Assembly: GCF_002067135.1 (NCBI RefSeq)
Contig: NZ_CP020105.1
Span: 2,976,001-3,040,000 of the forward strand
Reading direction: 5' to 3'
DNA: 64,000 nucleotides
Source: Spirosoma rigui
GTDB lineage: Bacteria; Bacteroidota; Bacteroidia; Cytophagales; Spirosomataceae
In this document: positions 43,983 to 53,295 of the stretch, piece by piece
Layout of the letters: each line of letters opens with the position of its first letter
How positions within the stretch are numbered: the first letter of the stretch is position 1
Translations under genes and position numbers: made by a program
Notes under the pieces: model-generated
What the model was told of the DNA's origin: nothing
Databases searched by the model: none
What the model saw: the letters and a program-made list of their open reading frames with translations, nothing else

Positions 43983-45836
43983 ATGAAAAAAACGCTTTTC
44001 CTGCTGGTACTGAGCGGTCCGCTGCTGGCGCAGTCGGTGTCGTTACCGGTGCCGGCCTTGATTCCGGCTCCGCAAACCCTCGAACCCGGCAAGGGTACGT
44101 TCACCATTACGGCCCAAACCCGCCTGAATGTTCTTACGCCCGTTGCTGCAGTACGCCGGATGGTAACCGATAACCTGCCGGGTATTCCCCTCAGCGATCG
44201 GACTATCCCGAACAGTCGCCCTATTACCGTCCGGCTGGCTGCCGTATCCGGCGTTGGACCGGAAGGGTACGACCTGTCCATCAGGCCAACGGGAATTTTG
44301 CTTACGGCACCCGAAGCCGCCGGCCTGTTTTATGGCCTGCAGACACTACGGCAGCTACTGCCAGTTGCCAATAGCCGGAACGGTCAACTGCTGACTACGA
44401 CGAAAGGTCAGCGAATTCCGGCTCTGCACATCCGCGATCAGCCCCGTTTTGGCTGGCGTGGTCTGATGCTCGATGTAAGCCGTCACTTCTTCGACAAAGC
44501 ATTTGTGATGCGCTATATCGACCAGATGGCTCAGTATAAATTCAATATTTTTCACTGGCACCTGACCGACGATCAGGGCTGGCGTATTGAGATAAAAAGC
44601 TTACCCCGCCTGACGCAGGTGGGTGCCTGGCGCGTACCCCGAACGGGTGCCTGGGGCGATATTGAGAACCCGATGCCGGGTGAATCGACTTCGTATGGCG
44701 GCTATTACACGCAGGAGGATATTCGCGAAGTGGTTCGCTACGCAGCCGACCGGCATATAACCGTCGTACCCGAAATCGACATGCCGGGGCACATGATGGC
44801 GGCTATTGCGGCCTACCCGGAACTGACCTGTGGCAATAAACCGGTGCTCATCCCCACCAACGGGAAGTTCTACAAGCTTGAAGACAATACCCTGAACCCC
44901 TGCGAAGACAGTACGTTCCTGTTCGTCGACAAGGTGTTTACCGAGGTAGCCGCCCTGTTTCCCGGTCCGTATATCCACGTCGGGGGCGATGAAGCATTCA
45001 AAGGGTTCTGGGCACAGTGCGCTGATTGTAAGCCGTTGATGGCTGCCAATTCCCTCAGGACGGTTGAGGAGTTACAGAGCTACTTTATTAAACGGGTAGA
45101 GACGATTGTGCAGGCAAAGGGAAAGAAACTCATCGGCTGGGACGAAATACTGGAAGGCGGACTGGCACCCAACGCAACGGTGATGAGCTGGCGGGGCATG
45201 AAAGGGGGAACTGAAGCAGCTCGTCAGGGTCATCCGGTTATTATGACCCCGGCGCAGCATTGCTACCTGGATCTGTACCAGGGCGAACCCACCGCTGAGC
45301 CAAGTACGTACAGTATGTGCCGTTTAACCGACTCCTACGCGTTTGAGCCTGTCCCCGACAGCGTAAGAACCGAGCTCATTCTGGGTGGTCAGGGTAATTT
45401 GTGGACCGAGTCGGTACCGAATGGTCGCCATGCCGAATACATGACCTGGCCGCGGGCGTTTGCTCTCGCCGATGTATTGTGGACACCCAAAGGCCGCAAG
45501 AACTGGCCTGATTTCGTTAGTCGCGTTGAAGCGCACTTCCGCCGGTTCGATGCTGCCGGTATCAATTACGCCCAGAGTCTGTATAACCCCATTGTTGCGG
45601 TGAAAAAGCCACCACTCGGCTTTTACAACGTCTTTCTGAGTCACGAACTACCCGACGCCTTTCTGTATTACACCACCGACAGTACCATTCCGGACGATCG
45701 ATCGCTTTTGTACACCAAACCGTTTCTGATGCCCAAAGGAGCCAGTCTGTTAAAAGTGATCGCGTATCGAAATGGTAAACCCATCGGTCGGATGGTGGAG
45801 TTGACTGCTGACGATTTGCAGAAACGACTAAAGTAA
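43983..45836 (+). CDS. GH20 beta-N-acetylhexosaminidase
   Basis: This exported 617-residue enzyme removes terminal N-acetylglucosamine or N-acetylgalactosamine from glycans by substrate-assisted catalysis. The signal peptide (1-18) is followed by a GH20b domain (about 25-145) and the catalytic barrel from 146, with FGWRGLMLDVSRHFF and FHWHLTDDQGWRIEI. HVGGDEAF carries the Asp336-Glu337 pair that orients the acetamido group and protonates the bond. A short C-terminal region resembles the chitobiase/F5-8-type fold. It is likely periplasmic and helps recycle chitin or host-type glycans. Its stop lies in the left arm of a 25-bp hairpin. Confidence 0.95.
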   Translation: MKKTLFLLVLSGPLLAQSVSLPVPALIPAPQTLEPGKGTFTITAQTRLNVLTPVAAVRRMVTDNLPGIPLSDRTIPNSRPITVRLAAVSGVGPEGYDLSIRPTGILLTAPEAAGLFYGLQTLRQLLPVANSRNGQLLTTTKGQRIPALHIRDQPRFGWRGLMLDVSRHFFDKAFVMRYIDQMAQYKFNIFHWHLTDDQGWRIEIKSLPRLTQVGAWRVPRTGAWGDIENPMPGESTSYGGYYTQEDIREVVRYAADRHITVVPEIDMPGHMMAAIAAYPELTCGNKPVLIPTNGKFYKLEDNTLNPCEDSTFLFVDKVFTEVAALFPGPYIHVGGDEAFKGFWAQCADCKPLMAANSLRTVEELQSYFIKRVETIVQAKGKKLIGWDEILEGGLAPNATVMSWRGMKGGTEAARQGHPVIMTPAQHCYLDLYQGEPTAEPSTYSMCRLTDSYAFEPVPDSVRTELILGGQGNLWTESVPNGRHAEYMTWPRAFALADVLWTPKGRKNWPDFVSRVEAHFRRFDAAGINYAQSLYNPIVAVKKPPLGFYNVFLSHELPDAFLYYTTDSTIPDDRSLLYTKPFLMPKGASLLKVIAYRNGKPIGRMVELTADDLQKRLK

Positions 45837-45900
45837 GAAATCTCCCCGCCCGCCTGGCTTTCTGTCATGACAGAGGCCAGGCGGGCGGGGAGATTTCTTA
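45834..45900. terminator. Perfect 25-bp-arm hairpin between convergent GH20 and epimerase genes
   Basis: Arms at 45834-45858 and 45876-45900 are exact complements. Their core is CCCGCCCGCCTGG/CCAGGCGGGCGGG, and the inner loop folds again through CTGTCA/TGACAG. The stop codon TAA of the GH20 gene is the first triplet of the left arm, and the mirror TTA lies 12 bases from the epimerase stop. Confidence 0.85.
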
Positions 45901-45911
45901 CGTCAAGATAC

Positions 45912-46973
45912 TTACTTCAGGATCGGCTCCAGGGCATCCCGGTTTTCGTTCAGCCAGTCGTGAATGTCGGTGACGATTTCCCGGATGCCCAGCTGAGGTT
46001 CCCAGCCGGTTAGTTTCGTGACATTCGAGTTATCCGTAATGTAAAGACGAATATCGGCGGCCCGGTTCTCGGCGACCGACGTAATGGGAATTGTTTTACC
46101 CGTAACCTCCTGGCAGATAGCCGTCAGCTCCTGCAGGGAAGCGCTGCTTTTGACACCGCCACCCGCGTTCAGAATTTCACCGTTCACGGCGTCGAGGTTG
46201 TGCAGTTCCCAGTCGATCAGGCGATAGAGATCCGCAATGTGGAGCATGTCGCGGGTCTGTTTACCCGTACCGCCGTAGCCGATGTACGCCAGTTTCTGCT
46301 CGAAGTAGTGCTTGGCGATCCAGAGGACCATGACGCCCTGATCGACCTTACCCATCTGCCAGGGGCCGGTAATCACACCACAGCGGTTGATGACGGTTTT
46401 GAGACCGTAAAACTCGTTATATTCCTGAATCAGCAGCTCAGAGGCCAGTTTGGTAGTACCGTAAAGCGAGCGGGCACCCGTAAGCGGAAAATCCTCGGCA
46501 ATACCCTTGGACGAAACCCCTGCTACCGGCTGGTCGTCGGTTAGCACAAACCGCGTATCGGCTTCGGCGAAGTTAAGTGTTTCGATCGTTTTGATCGGAT
46601 ACACCCGGCTTGTCGACAGGAAGATGAAGTTTGCTTTGTGCTTCAGCGCGTAGTTGAGGCAATTGACCGTGCCGAAGAGATTGGTATTGATGAGGTAGTC
46701 GGGGGTGCCATCAAGACCAGCGAGAACGCTTGGTTCGGCCGACGCTTCGATAACCGTATCCACAGCGGGCAGGGCGTCGAAATCCTCTTTGTTACGGATG
46801 TCGCCGTGGAGAAATTCAATGCCGGCAGCTTTCAGGCGGGCTAGGCTTAGTTCGGAGCCGCGCCGTTTGAGGTTATCGAGCGCGAAAATTTCGTAAGACG
46901 GGTAATTCTTTTTGAGCGAGATAGCGAGTGATGAGCCAACAAATCCGGCTCCGCCAGTGATGAGTAATTTCAT
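45912..46973 (-). CDS. NAD-dependent sugar epimerase, CDP-paratose 2-epimerase-like
   Basis: This cytoplasmic short-chain epimerase/dehydratase has 353 residues. The NAD-binding motif is LLITGGAGFVGSS at the N-terminus, and the catalytic Tyr/Lys pair is in SLYGTTKLASE. Within the family it most resembles CDP-tyvelose/CDP-paratose 2-epimerase: NLKRRGSELSLARLKAAGI, EASAEPSVLAGLDG and IFLSTSRVYPI are all features of this group. Such enzymes supply dideoxyhexoses for O-antigen or surface polysaccharide. No glycosyltransferases or other CDP-sugar genes are adjacent, so the pathway is not visible here. The start ATG 46973 fits the family. Confidence 0.85.
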   Translation of the reverse strand: MKLLITGGAGFVGSSLAISLKKNYPSYEIFALDNLKRRGSELSLARLKAAGIEFLHGDIRNKEDFDALPAVDTVIEASAEPSVLAGLDGTPDYLINTNLFGTVNCLNYALKHKANFIFLSTSRVYPIKTIETLNFAEADTRFVLTDDQPVAGVSSKGIAEDFPLTGARSLYGTTKLASELLIQEYNEFYGLKTVINRCGVITGPWQMGKVDQGVMVLWIAKHYFEQKLAYIGYGGTGKQTRDMLHIADLYRLIDWELHNLDAVNGEILNAGGGVKSSASLQELTAICQEVTGKTIPITSVAENRAADIRLYITDNSNVTKLTGWEPQLGIREIVTDIHDWLNENRDALEPILK

Positions 46974-47054
46974 TAAGAGTGATGAGTTATAAGCAATGAA
47001 CGATGAACGACGTGTACGGGATGAAAAATTTGCATTGCCCCGGCCGTCGTCAAT

Positions 47055-48998
47055 TTAGGTGGCAATGCGTTTAAGTTTGACGTTTTCAACCGGCCGGATC
47101 ACAAGCGGCACCTTTTCAATTTTGACCGAACTGCTGTCCAGCCCAAACCAGCGGTCTTCGGGCGTGGTGAAGCTCTTGATGGCGAAATAGATATTCATAA
47201 TTAACCGTTCGGTGGCGGGTAACTCGTTCTCGAACGAGAGGAACTTCTCCAGCACCACAAACCGGAAGTCGCCGATCACGTTCTGGCGACTGAGCGACTC
47301 GTACCGGCTCGTGATGTCCACTTCCTTGTTTTTTACCATATCCTCGATGACCTTCCGAAAGAACAGGTTTATCCGTTGTTCTACGCGGAAACCAAGGCGA
47401 AACGTCACCTTGTAGGCATCGTCGGGGGCAATGGTGTTCACCTTGTACTCCATCGTGTAGGGATCGTCGGTGGTGTCGACGTGGACGAACCAGTAGATAT
47501 CAGCGCGTTTGGGTCGCTTCTGAAAAATGGAGTAGATAATCTTCGACTCAATCTCCGACTGCCGGGCCGCGTTGCTCATGAAGACCAGGTGCGTTGCGTA
47601 TTTGGGGATACTGATGTCGCGGCTCAGTTCCTTGATCGACTGGGTATACTGGTCGATACGGACGTATTCGGTCAGGCGTAGTTTGATCTTGAACGCCTGT
47701 AGCCAGATGATCATGACCCCGGCCATGATGCCCGCAATCAGCACCGATACCCAACCGCCAACCGGGAACTTGACGAGGTTAGCGACCAGAAAGCAGCTTT
47801 CGAGACTTAAATAGAAGATCAGGAAAAAGATGACCAGCCAGGCGTTGTACTTGTGAGAGTACATATAATAACTGAACAGAATCGTGCTCATCATCATCGT
47901 CAGCGTGATGGCCAGCCCATAAGCCGCTTCCATCCGTGTCGACTCCTGAAAGTACAGCACTACGGCAATACAACCGGCATACAACAGCCAGTTGATACTC
48001 GGCACGTACAGCTGACCTTTCTGAACACTGGGGTAACGTAGTCGCACTTTCGGCCAGAAATTAAGCCGGATTGCTTCGCTGATGAGCGTAAAGGCACCGC
48101 TAAGCATGGCCTGGCTGGCAATGACGGTAGCCGCAGTAGCAATACCGATGCCGATGATCAGGAACCAATCGGGCATGAGCTCATAGAACGGATTGCGCTC
48201 GCCGAGTGGCTGGCCGGCCAGTGATTCGATAAAGGCCCCCTGCCCGAAATAATTGAGCAGCAGGCAGCTTTTAACGTAAATCCAGCTCACCCGGATGTTC
48301 GCCCGGCCGCAGTGACCCATATCGGAATACAGGGCCTCGGCGCCCGTTGTCGAAAGAAAGACCGCACCCAGCAGCCAGAAAGCCCCCGGAAATTCGGTGA
48401 GAAACCGGTATGCATACAGGGGGCTGACCGAACTCAGAATGCTCATGTCGCCCGCAATGTTCAGGAATCCCAGCACACCCAGCATGGTAAACCAAACCAG
48501 CATGATGGGGCCGAAAGCGGTACCCACAACGCCCGTACCGAACGACTGGATAAGAAACAGTACCGACAGGATGGCAATAACGATCGGGATAATCTCAATA
48601 TTGGGATACAGGATCCGGAGCCCTTCAACGGCCGACGACACGGAGATAGGCGGAGTAATGATACTGTCGGCCAGCAGGGCGCTGCCTCCGATAATAGCGG
48701 GTATCGTCAACCAGCGGGCGTGCCGCCGAACAAGGGCGTAAAGCGCAAATATGCCTCCTTCACCCCGGTTATCGGCCCGCAGGATGAGAATGACGTATTT
48801 GATCGTTGTTTGAAGCGTAATGGTCCAGAAGATACAGGAGAGCGCCCCGCGCACCATGGCCGGTTGCACAGGCATGGTTTGCCCGATAATAGCCTTCAAC
48901 ACATACAGGGGCGACGTACCAATATCACCGTATATGATTCCCATCGCCACCAGCAGGCCGGCGGCTGTTACGGTGTCTGAATGCTTCTTGTCTTCCAT
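47055..48998 (-). CDS. kup: Kup-family potassium transporter
   Basis: This inner-membrane potassium uptake protein, probably a K+/H+ symporter, has 647 residues. About twelve membrane helices occupy residues 10-440. The N-terminal LVAMGIIYGDIGTSPLYVLK stretch is the Kup/HAK signature. The selectivity-related region includes YSDMGHCGR and FGQGAFIE. The C-terminal cytoplasmic domain (about 445-647) is present in full, with the region AFKIKLRLTEYVRIDQYTQS at its start. The gene stands alone, with a -7 box on the minus strand at 49044-49051, 46 bases before the start. Confidence 0.95.
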   Translation of the reverse strand: MEDKKHSDTVTAAGLLVAMGIIYGDIGTSPLYVLKAIIGQTMPVQPAMVRGALSCIFWTITLQTTIKYVILILRADNRGEGGIFALYALVRRHARWLTIPAIIGGSALLADSIITPPISVSSAVEGLRILYPNIEIIPIVIAILSVLFLIQSFGTGVVGTAFGPIMLVWFTMLGVLGFLNIAGDMSILSSVSPLYAYRFLTEFPGAFWLLGAVFLSTTGAEALYSDMGHCGRANIRVSWIYVKSCLLLNYFGQGAFIESLAGQPLGERNPFYELMPDWFLIIGIGIATAATVIASQAMLSGAFTLISEAIRLNFWPKVRLRYPSVQKGQLYVPSINWLLYAGCIAVVLYFQESTRMEAAYGLAITLTMMMSTILFSYYMYSHKYNAWLVIFFLIFYLSLESCFLVANLVKFPVGGWVSVLIAGIMAGVMIIWLQAFKIKLRLTEYVRIDQYTQSIKELSRDISIPKYATHLVFMSNAARQSEIESKIIYSIFQKRPKRADIYWFVHVDTTDDPYTMEYKVNTIAPDDAYKVTFRLGFRVEQRINLFFRKVIEDMVKNKEVDITSRYESLSRQNVIGDFRFVVLEKFLSFENELPATERLIMNIYFAIKSFTTPEDRWFGLDSSSVKIEKVPLVIRPVENVKLKRIAT

Positions 48999-49043
48999 AT
49001 GTCAGGCTTACGCCTTATCGTTCCGGGACCGGAATAAACGGCG

Positions 49044-49051
49044 CAAAGATA
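49044..49051 (-). promoter_or_regulatory. Candidate -7 box of kup
   Basis: On the minus strand this reads TATCTTTG, a match to TAnnTTTG, 46 bases before the kup start. No clear -33 box. Confidence 0.5.
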
Positions 49052-49203
49052 GCCGTAGTTTACATTGATTGACGTGGCCTCCTCCGAAAGTTGGGCTTTT
49101 GGCACGCCTGGGAAAACCATTTACAAATCCAGTGCGTAAGTTTACCAAAAGAGACTGTTTCGACTAAATTTTTGGTCGTTTATTTGCGGCCTATTTCAAT
49201 GTC

Positions 49204-49932
49204 ATGTCCCTGATACGTTCCCAAACTGCCGTTCTCCTGTTTTCCCTGCCCGCTGCGCTCGATGCCGTGCGCAAGGGGCTGACGGGTAAATGGGCAGCCC
49301 GCAACCGGACTTTGTGGGAAACGATGCATCAGCTGACCAGGGCAAAGATCACCGCAGCCGGTCTGGACTGCGTGTCATCGGTCGAGGTCGTCTCCAACCC
49401 TGACTATACCACCTCCTTCGGTACGCAACTACAGGTAGCCGTTGCGGCAACTTTTGCCCAGGGATACCGGCGTATCATTGTTGTTGGAAATGACTGTCCC
49501 GACCTGCGCGTGTGTGACCTGCGCGCTGCGGCCGATGCGCTCGGGCAGGGGCACCTACCGGTGGGTTACGACAAGCGGGGGGGCGTATTTCTGTTCGGGG
49601 TCGACCAGCGTTTTTGTTCGGCCGAGTCAGACAAGGCAGCCCAGGTGTTTAAAGGGTTGCCCTGGCAGAGCAGCCAGCTGGGAACAGCCCTGACCAGTTA
49701 CCTCAACCAGGCGTTTGGTACCGTCGTTTGTTTATCGGCGGTGCGTGCCGACTGGAACGAGCGGGCAGATCTACAGGCGGGCGACTGGCTCCGGGGTGCT
49801 TTCGCCGGACTGGCTCACCAGGTGTGGATGCTGGTGACTGCCACCCAAAATGGGGATACCACCGTCAGATTTACCCGTCAGAGTTTTTTCGGACGTGCCG
49901 TTTCACTGCGCGCTCCGCCGGTTGCTGCCTAG
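49204..49932 (+). CDS. DUF2064 protein, TIGR04282-like glycosyltransferase-fold
   Basis: This 242-residue cytoplasmic protein resembles the DUF2064/TIGR04282 group, whose members have a GT-A-like nucleotidyl/glycosyltransferase fold and include enzymes linked to arsenosugar synthesis. Family features are QLQVAVAATFAQGYRRIIVVGNDCPDL (the usual GxDCP with Asp for metal), LPVGYDKRGGVFLFG and VFKGLPWQSSQLG. No radical-SAM arsenosugar gene is adjacent, so the role is not established. ATG 49204 is used. The gene ends 146 bases before the TonB receptor; that gap shows no clear promoter. Confidence 0.75.
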   Translation: MSLIRSQTAVLLFSLPAALDAVRKGLTGKWAARNRTLWETMHQLTRAKITAAGLDCVSSVEVVSNPDYTTSFGTQLQVAVAATFAQGYRRIIVVGNDCPDLRVCDLRAAADALGQGHLPVGYDKRGGVFLFGVDQRFCSAESDKAAQVFKGLPWQSSQLGTALTSYLNQAFGTVVCLSAVRADWNERADLQAGDWLRGAFAGLAHQVWMLVTATQNGDTTVRFTRQSFFGRAVSLRAPPVAA

Positions 49933-50078
49933 GCAACCCGTATCCATTCTTTTCCATGCGGTTCAGGAGTCAGGGCATCACGCGATGGCTGTTGATGACT
50001 TTCGTGCCTGAACCGAACGGATCGGCGGCTATCGGCTCCCGATGCTCTTTACCAATCTATCGTTGTCAACCAGTACTT

Positions 50079-53000
50079 ATGAAGAAACTTTTTCTACTCT
50101 GCCTCGTCATGGGCGTTGCCGCTCACTCGTTTGCCCAAACGGCTGATCTGGACGTTACCGTTCGCGAGCTAACCCGTCAGCAAGCCGCCGTTGGCCAACT
50201 GATTTACCTTGAAAATCCGTCCATTGGCCTCACGCAGTCGGCCCAGACCGATGCCAATGGCAAAGTGTTGTTTCGGTCACTTCCGTTAAATGGTACCTAC
50301 CGGCTGTTTACCAAAGAGACAGATACCTATCTGGAGAGTTCGGCCGACAACATCGACCTGCGGGCCAACTTCCGGCGGGGCGTTACGTTGCTACTCCCTT
50401 CCAAGCGGGAAGTAAACCTGGCTGAAGTAAAGGTCAGTACAAGTGCCTCGCGCATTAACACCACCAACGCCGAAGTCTCGTCCGAGATAACCAGCAAGCA
50501 GGTGGAGGAACTGCCCGTAGAAGGGCGTGACATTACGCGGGTGCTTTACCGATTGCCGAACGTGAGCCAGGCTACGGGTTTCTTCGCCGAAGCACCGAAC
50601 GTGAGCATCAACGGTGCCAACGCGCTGTTTAACAACTATCTCATTGATGGGATGGACAACAACGAACGGTTTCTGGGTGGGCAGAAATTTGCCATCCCCG
50701 TTGGCTTTGTCCGCAACGTATCGGTACTGACCAACAACTACTCGGTGGAATTTGGCAATACCGGTAACGGGATCATCAACATCACCAGTAAGTCGGGCAG
50801 CAACCAGACAACGGGCGAGGTGTTCCTGCTATCGCGGCCCGGCTCAGTCATTGACGCCCAAACGAGCTACCCCCTCCGCGACCTGTCGGGTAACCAGGTA
50901 AAAGACGGCTTTGCCCGCTACCAGGGCGGTTTCGGTATTGGTGGCGCGCTGGTGAAGAACAAAACGTTCTACTACCTGAACGTGGAGCACACGACCGATG
51001 TAAAAGATAACCTGCTCAACTCGCCCCAGCTGGGTATCAATGAAACCGTGCGCGGCACGAACCGCTTCACGTATATATCGGGCAAAATCGATCAGTTCTG
51101 GACCGATCGGTTCAAGTCGTCAATACGGGTAAACGTTGGGCAGGTGGCCATTGGGCGGCAGGCGGGTGGCCTCACGGGCGGCATCGCTTTCCCGTCGGCG
51201 GCCAACGCGCAGGATCGTAACTCCGTTCTGATTGCCTCGCGAAACACCTACACGACCGACCGCTTTGCGTCGGAGACCAATATCCAGTACAGCAGTTTCC
51301 GCTGGAACTACGCACGCCCTGTCAATCCCAACAGCCCCGACGTAACGGTGCAGGACCCAACGGGCCAGAGCATTGCTTACCTTGGTCATCCCGGTTACCT
51401 GTTCGATTCGCACGAGAATACGGTGCAGCTGCAGCAGAAATTCTCCTTTTACCGCGGTAATCACACCTTCCGCGCTGGTGCCGAAGTGATTTCGGCCCGG
51501 CACCGGCTCTTCGGGGGGGTAATCCCAACGGCAGTTACACGGTTCGGTTAACGACCGGGCAGCTCGCGGCTTTGCGGGAGCGTGGGGTAGGTGTAGGCCT
51601 GAGTCCAACGGATATACCCGCCGATGCGCAGGTGTTGGGCTACTCGGTGGAATTGCGCCCGGCCTCGTTCGGCACGACGCAGACTATTTATACCGCCTAC
51701 GTAGAGGATCAGATTTCGGCTGGTCCGCGCCTGAATCTGACGCTTGGCGTTCGCTACGACTACGACAATCTGAGCAAAGGGGGAGCTGCTTCCGGCGACT
51801 TCAACAACGTAGCACCCCGCGCCAGTTTTAACTACAAGCTGACCGGCCGGGCGGCCCTGCGTGGTGGCGTCGGTATATTCTACGACAAAATTTTGTATTC
51901 GGTTTACAGCGATGCTCTGGCGCAGAACAACACCGGTGCCGACTTCAAACGGCAGCTGCAGTATTTCGTTGAGAAAGGTATTCTGCCCGCCAGCACGAAC
52001 ATTGACCGGGTTACTTACGAAGGGAATCTGAGCGTAGGAGGCAGCAACAACGCCGGTGTTCCTATTCGGTACCTGCAGGGTCCCTCGGCCGCTACCTTCG
52101 CCGGACAGCGTAACCTGTTCAGTGGCGAACGGCGTATCCTGAATCCGAATGGCTACGCCAATCCATACACGTTCCAGTCGACGGTCGGGTATCAGTACCA
52201 GGTGAGCGATAAGATGCTGTTTTACGCCGATGTCGTTTACAATGAGTCGTACAACCAGTTTCGCACGACGAACCTGAACGCACCGGCCGCCTGGGACTAC
52301 AACCTGAGCGCGCAGCGGGGAATTGCCCGTTCTACGGATGCCGCGAACCTGACCCGGCCTCTGCCCATCGTGAACGGTACCGGTACCATCAACGGACAGG
52401 TCCTGACGGGCGTAGCGCAAAGTGTTGTCATGACGGAAGATAAAGGACGGTCGCGCTACACGGCGCTGAGCGTGAACCTGCAGAAAGACCGCGCCAGTGA
52501 TGTTTATGCCTACCGCCTGATCTACACCCTTTCCCGGCTTTACAACGATACGGAAGACATTAACTTCCGGGCCATGGACGCCAACAATTTCGGGGCCGAA
52601 TGGGGCCCCTCGGTCAACGACCGGCGGCATATCATCAACGGTATTTTCAACTACTACGTTGGCCAGCGCCTGACGGCAACGGTGGCCGCCCTGATTCAGA
52701 GCGGGCAGCCCATCAACCGGGTACCCAACGGAACGAGCTACGTAGTGGTCGACCAGAATCTGAACCCGGTCCTGAACGGCAGCGGCCAGCGCATTACCTC
52801 GGCTGACCTGAACGGTGACGGTACGGCTTTTGGTGACGCCTACAACGGCAGTACCGACCGGCAGCCGGGCGAGAGCCGCAACTCCGACCGCCTGCCCTGG
52901 TCGAAAGTAATTGACGTGAGCCTGCAGTATAACCTGCCAATCGGCGCTGTATCGCGTCGTCTGGAGGTGCGGGCCGATGTGTTCAATGTTTTTAACACCA

Positions 53001-53134
53001 ATAACCTGAGCGGCTATTCGAACAATGCCACCCAGAGCAACCAAATCCAGATTGGACCGGCTAACAGCGGAATCGTGCAGCGCAATGCCGCCCCACCGCG
53101 TCAGTTCCAGTTTGGGGTTCGGTATTTATTCTAG
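50079..53134 (+). pseudogene. TonB-dependent receptor, split by a one-base frameshift
   Basis: This is an outer-membrane TonB-dependent receptor with a carboxypeptidase-like N-terminal domain. ATG 50079 gives a signal peptide (1-20), then a beta-sandwich (about 25-110), a plug with ITRVLYRLPNVSQATGF and NYLIDGMDNNERF, and a barrel. The first frame stops at 51551, right after RHRLFGG. The protein continues in the -1 frame from about 51518, with NPNGSYTVRLTTG, to 53134 and a normal C-terminus (FQFGVRYLF). The switch is in a run of seven G at 51513-51519; eight would restore a single receptor of 1018 residues. It is a phase-variation, slippage or sequencing-error candidate. The receptor is probably the outer-membrane arm of the ABC importer encoded next. 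Confidence 0.85.
51513..51519 (+). other. Seven-G tract at the receptor frameshift
   Basis: The coding sequence here reads TTC GGG GGG GTA, and homology requires TTC GGG GGG GGT AAT. The tract would be eight G in the intact gene. It also fits the pattern of a -1 slippery site (G GGG GGT). Confidence 0.85.
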
Positions 53135-53246
53135 TGGATTGGTAGGAAATAAGGGTGCTGAACGAATCCGGATGATTACCCCAGCCGTTTATACTTATTC
53201 CGCCTGTCCTGACTACCAAGTTTTGATGTAATTAGGCGTGTTTAGC

Positions 53247-53275
53247 AGACGGCTCGTTCCTTGAGTGAGCCGTCT
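53247..53275 (+). terminator. Terminator after the TonB receptor
   Basis: AGACGGCTC and GAGCCGTCT pair exactly over an 11-base loop, and CTTTTTTTT follows. It lies between the receptor and the binding-protein gene, so they may be separately transcribed. Confidence 0.8.
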
Positions 53276-53295
53276 CTTTTTTTTCTGTCATTCAT

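Noticed and set aside
49728..50078. N-terminal extension of the TonB receptor to 49728
   Set aside because: It lies inside the DUF2064 gene in another frame; the signal peptide begins at ATG 50079.
51548..53044. 498-codon open frame opposite the TonB receptor C-terminus
   Set aside because: It is antisense to a clear barrel-forming sequence and has no recognisable motif or start signal.
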